A stretch of 64,000 nt of DNA from Cristatella mucedo (lineage: Eukaryota; Bryozoa; Phylactolaemata; Cristatellidae): NCBI GenBank assembly GCA_009760855.2, contig WPIO01000146.1, positions 1 to 64,000 of the forward strand. Direction: 5' to 3'. Shown piece after piece: positions 10,037 through 21,129 of this stretch. How positions within the stretch are numbered: the stretch's first letter is position 1; every line of letters starts with the position of its first letter. Position numbers and translations under genes: made by a program. A model generated the notes under the pieces. The model was given only the letters and a program-made list of their open reading frames with translations, searched no databases and was not told where the DNA came from.

Positions 10037-11400
10037 GTCCGCCATATCTTGCTTAACCTTCCGACACCGAGGTTACAGCGAGTCCAATCTACGCGCACGC
10101 TTGCATTGCAAGCATTCGCATGCATTTATTTACGTCGTCGGGCTAATTAATCGAGGTATAATAGCACGAGTTTGCTCTGACCTCAGAGAATCTGACCTCA
10201 GGGCCCTTCCGGGTCTGTTTTGCCTAGCTCTGCAGCAGTAGCTGCAATGCATCGGCGATTCCAGACATCTAGTTGTAGCGAGGTGTATTCCATGATTATT
10301 GCCATTTGTGACCGCTCGACACCAGCCGCGCCTGTTGGAGTGCAAGTCGATGTGCAAGGTTTGCATAATAATTAGAGCATATCAAGGTGCTACTCTCCTA
10401 GTGCTACTCTCCTAGCTAGTGCAAGGGTAAGGCAGCATAACAAGCCAAGAATAACAAGGATTTTTCAAAGGCTTCTAATTGCGCCTTCGCTCCGAGAGCC
10501 TCGCTCACTCGCTTTCTAGGCTCTGCACTTTGCTTAACTGGACAAGTAGTTATTGATCGATGGCCGACGTGCAGTTTCAGGCAAGCAAATGGTAGTCCAG
10601 TATAATTGCTTGCTTAGCACCAGAAAGGTCCGGCATAAGGATTTCTTGGTGAAACCTTCAGGTAAAGCCTTTCCTTCTTTTTTGGAATTCAAGTCAATGG
10701 GAGAGAGCGGTGCTTCACGAGAGGCAGCCTTTCCGAAGTGAGGTTTGCGACGAAGGTCGTTTAGCTGGCGGTAAGCAGTTGCTAGGACCGCGAGAATATG
10801 CGGGAATATGTGAGAAGTGATTGGTCTATTATACGACGTGTTTGCTTGACTCTCCTTAGAGACAGGTGCTATTTTCGAACGCAGCCTGCGGTAATAGTTG
10901 TTGATACCAATGCGGCTTGATGCACTGGCCGGCCCATGATGGCTTCTATTTTAGTGCGTCTGGACAAAACAGTGACTTAATAAAACAAAAGCTGCTGCAT
11001 AAGTCTGTTTGCTGCCTAAAAAGAAAGTGTCTGTGTCAGGTAAAAGTGTACTTTTCAACTCTCGAGGCGCACGCATGCAACCACCAGGCTCCAAGGAGCC
11101 CAGTGGGGTCACCGCCGTCCACCCATAGCTATTGGCTGGCAAGAGATAAAGCACTTGCGTGCAACCTTCGCCCCGAAGAGCAATGCAATGTGAAGGCAAT
11201 GCGAAGGCCTGTGCGATCCTGTAGTGCCTCGATGCTGGCAGGGCCCTTCATTACCCTACGACCGTCGAAGCCGCGATACGGCTTTGTCACAAAATCGCGT
11301 GTGTGGGCAGTATTCCCTTGAGGTTTTAATCTTTAGCTCGCCCACTGACTCGCTGTCACTTAATCGTTGCCGGCGATGCCCGGGGATATAGCGCAGCAGC
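10034..11400. other. Unassigned sequence
   Basis: No gene or recognisable mobile element. Open frames up to 134 codons lack recognisable domains. Confidence 0.35.
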
Positions 11401-11408
11401 GCCGACAT

Positions 11409-11475
11409 AGCCAACGCTGCTGCTGCTGCTGCCTGCTGCTGCTGCTGCTGCCTGCTGCTGCGGATGCTGCTGGAC
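11409..11475. repeat. (CTG)n-rich microsatellite
   Basis: CTG/GCT triplet runs with CCTG interruptions, about 65 bp. Confidence 0.9.
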
Positions 11476-11754
11476 TATTGCCAGAATAGAAGGCGTGGCT
11501 TGCACGGTCGGACGCTGAAAGACTTGATTCTTTTCGAGCAGCCAGACAGAGACCAGCTCTCTACAACGAGGACGAGGCCATCAAATTAATTGAGTAGGCG
11601 GAGGTTGGCCAGTAGCTGCCAGGCTTCCAGCCGCTATTGAACGCTGGTGGGGAAATTGAGAATTCATCTACACAAGGACGTATGATTATCGTTATCGTGA
11701 TCATTTAACCTCAGCTGCCTAGCAAATCAGCTTCAAAGGATTAAAAATAAATCC

Positions 11755-11845
11755 TTTGTTATATATAGCGCCCTCGGAGAACCCAGCTCTTCTCCAGGCG
11801 CTTCACATTTGCTGCAAAGGAAGAACCGATCACTTACGCGAGACG
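11755..11845 (-). mobile_element. LINE-A 3' tail, minus strand
   Basis: Inverted tail blocks: 'agcgccctcggagaaccc', 'ctccaggcgcttcacatt', 'tgctgcaaagg'. Only the terminal ~80 bp are recognisable. The sequence to 12170 is unassigned. Confidence 0.75.
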
Positions 11846-12169
11846 ATAGTAGATACGGATGCACTTTCCGACAAACCCGGACGTCGTGGATAATGGCGGC
11901 GATGTTCGGCGATTTTTTAAACAATCTTGAGAGGCTCAGAAGAAAATGATTTCTGCTAATGATGAAGAGACTGAGTTGGAAGTGAAAACCACTAAAGCAC
12001 AAGCTCGCCACTTGATTGGCCACCATCCGACTTTCGCCGATTCACAAATCCAGCTATTCGTTGATGGGTCACTGACAAGAACCTGTAAGAGTGACAGGAA
12101 ATCTCAGACGTAGCCAAATAGGGGCTAGATATTGCAATGCCCTGCAAATTTCAACTATTGAGTTTGACA

Positions 12170-12560
12170 GCTGAATTTTAACTCACAGTGGCTTATGAAT
12201 CAGCCATGATAAACTGTATATGAACAAGATTACTGGATGACTTAGGGCCGAATCTGCATTTTAAGACTCAAGCCTCACCGAAGTCGCTCTCTTGGAGTGC
12301 CGCTCGCTGAGTGCTGAGTGCTTAGCGAGAGCTGCTCGGTAAGCTACCGAAGAAAGTAACCTATCGTATCAGCAGTAGTGCGTAAGCTATTTCTACGACT
12401 TCTCTAATGCGGTGTAGTGGTTATTTCTGCCTGCAGGTTATCGAGCACAGTATTCCTACCAGTTGGCGAATTTTAAAGTCTCTATACGCTGCATACTTTG
12501 TGCCGCTATCCAAACTTGGGAAGGTGGGAACGGACGTAACGATGTCGAGCCGCACATTTC
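12170..12560 (+). repeat. Unclassified dispersed repeat 'X', copy 1
   Basis: Short blocks occur here in the same order as at 20250-20665: 'cttatgaatcagccatgata', 'atgacttagggcc', 'gctgctcggtaagct', 'atcagcagtagtgcg', 'gtgccgctatccaaact'. Identity between blocks is low. No terminal repeats, reverse transcriptase or tRNA-like head were seen. It could be an old non-autonomous DNA transposon, an LTR fragment or a divergent SINE. Confidence 0.5.
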
Positions 12561-13013
12561 GTGGCGTTTGTACGACGGCCTCGGCGGCGCTTCACAGCGA
12601 GTCTATAATTCTCGCCCGGACAGGAGGAGAGACGAGCTGGACACATAGAGATGCGGTTGCTTGGCCATAGCCCGACTAACGCCAGCCTAAGGAGTTTATC
12701 TCTATTACTACAGCATCAGGCAAGGTCGAAGCTCAATCCTACCTCTAGAAGGATAAGCGAAATGGAGGGTGAGCCAGATCGGCCAGATTATGACTGCCGA
12801 GGTTGTGATTCACGGTGTACGAATTGTAATTACTAGGAGCTGTGAATACGGTGATATATGGCTAGGCGGCATACAAGCCGAAGTGATGTAATATTCAGAT
12901 GATCGCACTCTAGACTTTGAGCTAGACAGAGAAGTTGAGCACCTGACGCCGAACCAGGCTGGAGTTTCCCCGATGTTGTTCGTGCCTACCGGCAGTTTAG
13001 CAGTTCGCCCTGG

Positions 13014-13081
13014 GCGCCTTGTTGCTCTGAGCGCCACGTTGCTCTGAGTGCCTTGTTGCTCTGAGCGCCTTGTTGCTCTGA
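13014..13081. repeat. 17-bp tandem repeat, 4 copies
   Basis: Four head-to-tail units of 'gcgccttgttgctctga', differing by one or two bases. Confidence 0.97.
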
Positions 13082-13649
13082 GCTGCTGTTTATTGCACTT
13101 GATGCTGGATGCGCCTTTAAGCCTTCGTCGCTGTGGAACAGACTTCGCTACGCCGGTCGGATACGGTTTTCTTGTATTGAGGCCGTTGGTGCTCGTCATT
13201 GCTACTGTGTTCCGTAATTATACATCCTGGCTAGCATGTATCTAAAGTGTCACACGACGACATGGCAGTCCACAAGGAGAGGAACAACAACCAGTAGCAG
13301 CAAGCGATCCACGAGATATTGGCCAGATACACAGGTTGTGACGTTAGGAGATATTGCGAAACATCAAAAAAAGCTCATGGCAGGGTTATTGTAGCTTTCC
13401 TAATTCACTAATACATTTTCTTCAGACGAATCGGTAGATCACGAAGTTTTGTATGCCAGCTTAGTGGTCGCGAAGTGTCGCATGCTAAAGTAGCATGGCT
13501 ATCACGGATTGCTATCTTTGGCCTGAATTTCGCCGAATCCATTCGCAGTAACAGCGACCCGAAGCTGCCTCAAAATATTAGCCCCACCCAGAAAATTGGG
13601 GGGCCTTGATGGTTCAGAGGTCAACGACACAAATTAACCGTCTGTTTGT

Positions 13650-13895
13650 CACAGAATGTAGTGGGTCCATGTAATTCGTCCTTCGTGCGCTTATGTGTGC
13701 TGATATTGTGCATGCTGCCACTAACCTTATCCTTATTTGCATGATGACTATGTGTGCATGTAACCTCAAACCCTGTTCTGCTTGTTGACATTGAGCATGC
13801 TACCATTAATTATTCGACCATGTTTCCTTTACAGCAAATGTAAAGGACCTAGACAATTTCCCTTAGGCTGGTATACACATATATTATTATTATTT
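13650..13895 (+). mobile_element. LINE-A 3' UTR and tail
   Basis: It contains the LINE-A 3' UTR signature: 'tagtgggtccatgtaattcg', 'gtgcatgctgccactaacc', a 'gagcatgctacca' block, 'cagcaaatgtaaag', and an (ATT)n run. The stem-like tail is eroded ('acctagacaatttcccttag'). Confidence 0.8.
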
Positions 13896-13930
13896 TTTGT
13901 TTTACAAAAGAACGATACCTTGCTTTTCAC

Positions 13931-14175
13931 CAGTAGCGGAGCCCGGATTTTCGATTTTCGTAGCGGATTTTCGTCGAGGGCTTAGAGTTTAAGACCTGAA
14001 AAATGTTCATGTTGGCGGAGCTAGACCCGCAATCAATAAAAAATTATAGTACAAAACCGCAGTGCTTATTCGACACGAACTCCGCGGTTGCTCATCGAAT
14101 GGGATAAAGAAGTAATTTCGTCGTTGATGTCAGTTGGGGGCTCGCAGACGTACGATGAGCCTCCGGTTGCTCTAG
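13931..14175 (+). mobile_element. hAT-like MITE, copy 2
   Basis: It starts with 'cagtagcggagcccggattt' and shares internal blocks with 9295-9608 in the same order ('gcaatcaataaaaaattata', 'gcttattcgacacgaact', 'gcggttgctcatcgaatggg'). The right TIR is not recognisable, so the end is approximate. Confidence 0.65.
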
Positions 14176-14515
14176 GCTCTAGAGGAAATACCCGTTAGTA
14201 TTTATTAAAAGAACTTTAGATCAATTATTTGGTTTTGACCTTGACTGTTAGCTAAACTTATTTTTAAATGGCAGTCCTCCTTGCACAATTCCTGAATGTT
14301 TTTCTTTAAAAAAAGGATTCTGAACAACACCAGTAGCTTACGGAAGTAGGAATAGAACGTAAACAGTCTCACTAGAAGAGTACAGGGAGTCAAGTAAGAT
14401 GGTGACGATGACAGCATTCTTAGAAATAAGGTTGGAATATTGTTTACATACGTGCCTCTCGCATTTCAGGCAGCATCGAGTGAGGAGACCTTGAAAGCAA
14501 CCTTCTAACTCTTAT

Positions 14516-14647
14516 TTTGACCGCCCACTACCGCCCTTGAACCTCGGCATTGACATTCGGCCGGCTCGTCTCTGAACTCCCACCTTTGACCGCCCACTAC
14601 CGCCCTTGAACCTCGGCATTGACATTCGGCCGGCTCGTCTCTGAACT
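14516..14647. repeat. 69-bp-period direct duplication
   Basis: 63 bp starting 'tttgaccgcccactaccgcc' occurs at 14516-14578 and again at 14585-14647, apparently without differences. It abuts the 5' end of the LINE-B copy that follows. Confidence 0.97.
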
Positions 14648-14649
14648 TC

Positions 14650-15665
14650 AACCAACTCGGCATTATCGAAGGTCTGCTGCAGGAACTGAGAAGCTGAATG
14701 CTTGCCTTGCCGATATTCGATCCTGGATGTCGGAAAACTTCCTGAAATTAAATGACGATAAAGCTGGACTGCTGCCTAAGCGTGTGGCTGGATTAAAAGG
14801 CTTTGCTCTTCTAATAGGTGATGCTATTGTGCGACCGTCGCCACGTGCTCAAAATGTAGGTGTCCTTTTCGACAGCTGCCTCAATTTTAAAAGCTTCATT
14901 CAGAAGACTGCTTCTACAGCTAGCCATTGCGTCCGGTCCCTACCCAAGATTAGGAGCTGTCTTCCACAGTGGCTTTTAAAAAATTTAACTAGCTCCGTAG
15001 TCCTGTCTCGGCTTGATTATTGTAATTTCCTTTTGGCTGGGCTACCAAGGAAAGCTATTAAGCCACTGCAGCTGACAATGAACATGGCTGCAAGGCTAGC
15101 CTTCAAGTCTCAGTGGTTTGAGCACGTGCCTCCTTTGATAAAAGAGTTAGGATGGAAGCTGGTTGAGCAACGGATCCAGGGCAAAGTTCTTATGCTGACC
15201 CACAAGGCCCTCCACGGCTTGGCTCCTTCGTACCTAGCTGAACTGCTGCATCAGTTTCAGCCTATTCGCGCCCTCAGGTCCTGTGCGGACAATAAATTAG
15301 CTGTTTCAATCCTTCGCTTATAGACCGTTGGCGTCAGAAGCTTTAGCTCTGCAGGTCCAAGACCGTGGAACTCGTTTCCACAATTCTTACGCAGCGACAA
15401 CTACTCTGCTTCTGCCGATTATGGCTCATCTTTTTCCGTGGTCCTGAGCTGCTACTTCCATGCTACTCACTACTTCAACTGCTCTCCTAACTCTGCTATG
15501 CTTCCCACTTTCTCTTTGTTGCTTGAGACGAAGTCTGTTGGCTACCGAATGCATACCGAAAGCCACTTAGGCTGTGAGTGTGCTATACAAAACTCTCCTG
15601 CGTAACACCCACGTGGTCTTTATGATTTTGTGGAGTTACAGGCGGAAATACATTATATGTACGTC
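14650..15665 (+). mobile_element. LINE-B, 5'-truncated, about 1 kb
   Basis: This copy carries the C-terminal part of the LINE-B reverse-transcriptase ORF. It begins in the [20 protein letters not shown] block, passes through [35 protein letters not shown] and VEQRIQGKVLMLTHKALHG, and runs to ADNKLAV. About 234 codons are open to 15323; the last codons before the usual end (ADNKLAV...NSFPQFL) are shifted. The 3' UTR and the 'tgtggagttacaggcgga' tail follow. The catalytic domain is absent, so the copy is inactive. Confidence 0.9.
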
Positions 15666-15984
15666 ATCAACTGTTGCTTAATCCCGATACCGTCGAGTAC
15701 TGTGCGACTTACGATGTTATCTGTTGGTCCATGAGGTGATGTTGATAGCATCAGCGTCCTGATGCAGTAAACAACGAGCCGAGCCTCGTTCTCACGCTCG
15801 CGCTTAATGGTCAATATCGATCCAGTTGCAGAGTTGCCCTCCGTGCACGACCAGAGTGCACGCCTGGTTCTGATTCTTGATATCTCACCCCTCGAAATTA
15901 GCATGAAGAGAATCAATCTCCATCTATGTATCCGTCATCGTATCCATCCGTATCCATCATCCGTCCATGTAGTAGTTACAAAGT

Positions 15985-16545
15985 CTAGAACTTTTGCTAA
16001 ATGCTTACGTGCAGGCGTCAGAAGCTTTTGCTCTGCAAGTCCGATACTTTAGAACTCGCTTCCATAATGCTTACGCAACGACATGCATGCTCCTGCTGCC
16101 GACTGTGGCACATCCTTTCCAGCGGTTCTGAGCTTCTATCCCATGCTACTTACCACCGGCCACTAACCGCACTTACATGCTGACCCTGTGCATGTCACCC
16201 CTGACCGTGTTTTAATGTTGTTTATCAAGCATGATACCAGTCACCATTCAATCGTGTTTCCTTTGGCAGCAAATGTAACGCGTCTAGAAAAAAATTGAGT
16301 TCTCTGAGAGTGTTTTATCAAGTGTATTATAATTTTTTTTTTTTATTACTATTACTCACTTACTTGCTTAACTGCTTTCCTAACTCTGCGTATGCTACTT
16401 TTTTCTCTCTCACTATTGCTTGAGATGTAATCTCTCGCTAATCTCCCTTTTTCTCATCGGAAGCTGCTGGAAGGCTATACATGCGCTGCAGAAAACTCCG
16501 GCGTACCATTCGTGTATTCATTGTGACTCTACGGAGTTGCCGACA
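15985..16545 (+). mobile_element. LINE-B 3' fragment split by a LINE-A tail
   Basis: The left piece matches 'gcgtcagaagcttttgctct' through 'ccatgctactta'. The right piece resumes at 'ttgcttaactgctttcctaa' and goes on to 'tgactctacggagttg'. The two halves are contiguous in other LINE-B copies, so the LINE-A fragment between them is a later insertion. Confidence 0.8.
16155..16345 (+). mobile_element. LINE-A 3' end nested in LINE-B
   Basis: A short LINE-A copy with only the last ~190 bp: 'gctgaccctgtgcatgtcac', 'cagcaaatgtaacgcgtcta', 'ttgagttctctgagagtgtt', 'atcaagtgtattata' and a T-rich end. Possible target duplication around 'acttac' on both sides. Confidence 0.8.
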
Positions 16546-16549
16546 TTTT

Positions 16550-17125
16550 TTTTAACGAAACGCGTAGAAGATTATGCTCAATGTAGAAGTGGCACAAGAG
16601 CATCGTTGAGTAATCATGCAATCCGTACAAGCGGTCAGCACCCGTACAGGCAAAGCGACCTACGATAAAATTGGCAGCGAATGCGATACACCGGCAAAGA
16701 TATACCGGAATGCAGGGATAGATACACCGGCATGCAGCGCGTATACAGGCAGCTCTGCAAGTATCTGGATACACATACCGCTCCCGCAGGCTGTCCAGCT
16801 CCGCGCCGTAACAGCTGCATTAGCCGACTAATGTGGTTCACTTGTGCATGCATAGCAATCAAAGATTAATCAGTCGGCGCTCCTCCAGCGAGTCTGCACG
16901 TGACCCTGCACGTGACCTAGCCATCTCTTACCGTAGTTCTCCGAGAGTAAAGCCGGGTCAGATGTTAATTTTTATTTCGAAAAATTCATTCGAGCTTATT
17001 TTCAGGAAATTTTTTATTCTTTAATATACAGCAGTTTACATTTATTCGTGTACGACACAATCTACATTAACAAATTTAATCGTTCATTTATTGAAATGCA
17101 GTCATGGCATCTTCTTCTGGGACAT
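16550..17125. other. Unassigned sequence
   Basis: 16620-16790 has 'gatacaccggca'-like short repeats, but no gene or known element is recognisable. Confidence 0.35.
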
Positions 17126-17127
17126 TG

Positions 17128-17225
17128 TCATGCAATATTATGCAATGTTCTCCGTCAGTAACTTCACAAAGCCACAGAGACTAACTGGGTGTTAAGAAGA
17201 TCTTGATTTCTAAACCCCGATTTGC
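17128..17225 (-). mobile_element. LINE-B 3' tail, minus strand
   Basis: Inverted LINE-B ending: 'ccgtcagtaacttcacaaag', 'ccacagagactaactgggtg'. Only the terminal ~90 bp are present. Confidence 0.65.
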
Positions 17226-17479
17226 GGCCTGAATTGCTTGTGAATCAGTTTCCTGTTGAACCCCGGGTCCCAATCGCTCATGTTCAGAAAAAGAGCTCTC
17301 ATTAACTGAGCACTTTTGCGTGAAGACTGTGTTATTGCCTCATAGTTTCTTCCCCCAAACCACGGTTCATACATACTATGGTTCACAAAGTTTCCACTCT
17401 GATTTTTTTCCATTATATTTTCAATGTAGTTATAGATTTAAATGTGCAAGTGATCCTCAAATGGCTTGTTTGTTGCAAT

Positions 17480-19605
17480 ATCATGAGTCAAAAGGTAGGC
17501 AGTCATTCCTGCGGAAAGCATTATCTGACCTATTCTTTTTATACGAGGAAGTTCATCATGTCTACTAAGCTAATCGGTTCTCTAGCTTCTTTGTCAACAA
17601 GAGAGACCAGATCAGAGACTCCGTCCCTACGATCGCAGCACCGCCCTAAAATCCTGTCCCTCAATCCCAGCAACCCCTCAATATCTAAATTCAATGAGGT
17701 CACTAGTGACCTAGTCCTGAATTTCATACCCCAATCAAAGAAGTCAATTGACCTGTGGACCATATTCCCACTGACCTGCTTCTACCATGCATTGATCTGC
17801 TGCTGCAATGCATAACTAACATCATTAATATGTCATCAGCCTCACGTCATGTACCATCACCTTTCAAAAAGCCTGTAGTCAGGCCACTACTCAGGAAAGC
17901 AACAATAGACCAAGAGAACTCGACCAACTTCCGCCCAGTCTCCCTTCTACCGTTCCTATCAAAGACACTGGAACGCCGAGCTGGATTGGTCCAGCGGTTA
18001 AGGTGCTCGCCCCGACTGAGGTGTGGCTGAGGTCGTGGGCTCGAGCCCCGAGGCTTATGTGAAGCGCCTGAATAGAGATTTAGTTCTCTTGGGGCGCTAT
18101 ACAAATGAATTACCAGCTGAACTCCCATAATGAAACTTCAATTCTTGCTAGCAAGTTCCAGTCTGGCTTTAGAGCTAATCACTCCGCAGAATCAGCATTG
18201 CTTAGGGTGTACAATGACCTACTTAGGAATGCATACATGGGTAGAGTGTATCTGCTTGTTTTTCTCGGTCTTTCTGCAGCTTTTAATACCATCGATCACC
18301 CCATCCTTCTTGGGTGCCTCTCATCTCACTTGGGCATCACTGGCTCTGCATTGCAATGGTTCAGGCCCTGTCTCAGTCGGAGACTCCAGAGTATTGATGC
18401 GAATGGACATTGATCATCCGAGGAACCTCTGAAATGTGGCGTACCTCAGGGTTCCCTGCTTGATCCTGTTCTTTTCACGGTTCTTCCTCTTGCCGATGTG
18501 ATTGCCAAGCATAATCTAGGCTTTCACTTCTATGCAGATGACACTCAGTCGTACCTTTGATCTGATGTCTCCCAGCCCTCCAGCACGTCGAACTCTCTCT
18601 CTGCATGTATTTATGAAATCTGCAAGTGGATGGCAGAAAACTTTCTTAAATTGAATGTTAATAAAACTAACTTACTAGTTATGGGCAAACCCAGTGTGAT
18701 TCAGAAATTGAAAAGGCTGACGCTCCAAATTGGCTCTACCAGCATATCTTCTGTTGAATCAGCTCGAAATCTAGGTGTCATATTCCAAAGTAGCCTCTCG
18801 CTAGACGACCACATCAGCTCCACAGTCAAATCTGCCTATTTGCAGCTACATAACATTGCTAAAATTCGGGCTTGCTGAGATACGGATACCACATCTAAGT
18901 TGGTCCATGCATTTGTGATATCCCGTCTTGACTTCTGCAACTCACTGCTTGCTGTTCTACCGGCCTGTGCAATCAGGTGCTTGCAGCTGGTGCAAAACTC
19001 TGCAGCTAGGCTTGTCTGTCGTGAGCGTCGTAGCTGCCACATCTCACCTCTTCTCGCTGACCTGCACTGGCCGCTACCAGTCTCAGGCAGAGCCTCGAAT
19101 TCAAGGTCAAGGTCACTCACGCTTAGGTCCGCTCCTTGTTCGGCTCCAGCCTACCTATTTGATCTACTCCCCCACTAGGCCAAGCTTTGTACCACCCGCC
19201 TTTGGAATCTAAGTGTTTGCCTATACGTCGCACGAATCTCAAATCCGTTGGAGACCGTGCCTTTAGGTCGTATGCTCTCAAAGCCTGGAACTCGCTTCCG
19301 ACCTGCTTGTGCGACATATACTGACTTGTCAAAATTTTAAAGAAACTAAAAGAAATTGCATCTATTTATAACAGAATTTACTGAGTCCTCGTGATTCGTC
19401 CTTTCTGTGGTTATGCGTGCTGACACTGTGCATGCTGCCACTAACTATACTTGCATGTTGACCCGTGGGTATCACCCTTAACCATGTTACTTTGGTTGTT
19501 TATTGAGCATGCTACCACTAACCATTTGATCGTGCTTCCTTCGCAGCAAATTTCAAGTGTCTAGACAGAGATTGAGTTCTCTGACCATATCAAATCAAAT
19601 CAAAT
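17480..19605 (+). mobile_element. LINE-A, longest copy, decayed and split by SINE-1
   Basis: This copy extends furthest upstream. It includes the linker between endonuclease and RT with an SFFVNKRDQIRDSVPTI segment, comparable to the FF..KI..IR motif of CR1/L2/Jockey-type elements. The RT blocks through SAAFNTIDHPILL and YADD-like 'YADDTQS' follow, then the C-terminal HITPLL...LHW region and the full 3' UTR, ending near 19600. Multiple stops and frameshifts are present. SINE-1 interrupts it at 17975-18112. Confidence 0.88.
17975..18112 (+). mobile_element. SINE-1, full-length, inserted in LINE-A
   Basis: The tRNA-like head has an A-box-like 'tggtccagcgg' and a B-box-like 'gggctcgagcccc'. The tail reads 'gtgaagcgcctgaatagaga', 'tttagttctcttggggcgct', 'atacaaatgaatta'. 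The tail closely follows the LINE-A 3' terminus ('aaagcgcctagaaagagatt', 'aagttctctgagggcgcttt'). Compared with other LINE-A copies, about 13 bp of target are missing at the insertion point and no target duplication is evident. Confidence 0.9.
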
Positions 19606-19619
19606 GGATGATGATTATT

Positions 19620-20245
19620 ATTATTATCATTATACATCTGTAGCTCAGTGAGCGCTTGTTGAATGCCCCACCCTTGCAGAGCCTCTTTGGCCCAACACAA
19701 GCAAGCCCAACAAATGCAGCCTTAAATTGACTCACTTATTCCAACTGCTTGTGTGCAAAAAGCTTTTTCGGTGTGCGGCTTATTTTTGGGGTTAGTCTCA
19801 CAAAACGAGCATCGGGAAAAAATCATGCTATCAATTACTTTCTACCAGGTTAATTCATTCAAGGTCAATTCTTTTGAGGAAATACGGCAGTAGTGAGTTC
19901 GTGCAATGGCATAATGAATGAGACCGCAGCATTTAACGAGTTCCGACCTAGCGCGCTGGATGCCTGCGGGAACGCACGTTATTGAACCGCGACATCCGCC
20001 CCTCGGTCACCTAGAGAGTTCCCAGCTGCGCGCGAGCCCGCTCCGCTCAGATGTGCCCTTGCGTAAGTGTGCCTAACTGCGATACGAGCTCTACGTAGAT
20101 TGAATGTCTGACGCTTTATATTGGCTCTCGCATTTGGACATTTAGTGAGCACCTAGTTCTGCCATTTCTCGCACTCAGTGGTAAGGCATTGGCCTTCTTT
20201 TGTATATCTGTTTCAATGCACCACGATTAGGAACTATGAGCTTAG
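19620..20245. other. Unassigned sequence
   Basis: No gene or repeat recognised. 19930-20110 is locally GC- and CpG-richer. Confidence 0.35.
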
Positions 20246-20249
20246 CCGC

Positions 20250-20665
20250 TGATTTTAAACTGGGAGCCGCTTATGAAATAGTCATGATAACCCAAGGCTC
20301 AGTAACAGCGTTATTTATGATAATTTATAGAAGAGATTATTATATGACTTACGACTTGGCCACTATTTAAGCCACGGGCCTGACAGCTGTCGGTCTCTTA
20401 CAGTTACGATCGGTATCACTGTGAGTCAGAGCGCTGAGCGTGTGCTGCTCAGTAAGCTGCGCACGAGTCGGTCAGAAGTCACTTCCCGCATCAGCCGTAA
20501 TATGCTGGTGGCTACTCGTGGTGCTTTTTCGAATACGATGTTGTGGTTAGCGGCGCATGCAGAATATCAAGCGTTGCATCGCTACCGTAGGCGTGGTGCG
20601 AGCTTCCGGTCTACACGTAGCATGCGGCGTGCCGCTATCCAACTAGTGAGCGTCGCGCAGTGGAA
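20250..20665 (+). repeat. Unclassified dispersed repeat 'X', copy 2
   Basis: Collinear with 12170-12560: 'cttatgaaatagtcatgata', 'atgacttacgacttggcc', 'gctgctcagtaagctgcg', 'gcatcagccgtaata', 'gtgccgctatccaacta'. Family unknown. Confidence 0.5.
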
Positions 20666-20744
20666 TCCAAACACTGCACGTGCGCGCGCACGTGCGAGTG
20701 AGTACGCGCGTCCGTATTTCACTACTTGCAGGTCTTCCTGCCTT

Positions 20745-21105
20745 TTCAATATGGCACTTACTGCTTTTACGAAAATTTGCAGACGTCACAACAGCCGCAT
20801 TTCAACCACTTCTCACCTTTGACCTGCACTGGCTATCCGTCAAACAGCGAATCTACTTCGAATGTTCTGTCACTCACTTTTAGTTCCTTTCATTCCCTTC
20901 CTCAGGCCTCCGCCACCTATATATTTATTCTTCCTAATCAAGCTTACCATCATACCACCAGCTTTTTTGGCATAAGTCGTCTGGATGCATCCATAATCCT
21001 TGAATCCTTTGGAGATTGTACCTGCAGGTCATGTGCTGTCTCTCGACTGACCGACACCGAGACATTCTCCCGCCCTTCTGACCCGATTGCGAGATCTTCC
21101 TCGAG
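20745..21105 (+). mobile_element. LINE-A C-terminal fragment, strongly decayed
   Basis: It matches the LINE-A ORF end: the HFxPLTxDLHWLSVKQRIYF-like block, 'tcactcacttttagttcctt', an IPNQAYHHTTSFFGISR-like block and ESFGD. Frameshifts throughout. Confidence 0.75.
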
Positions 21106-21129
21106 GCTGGCACTTCCGTCCGTGTAAAA

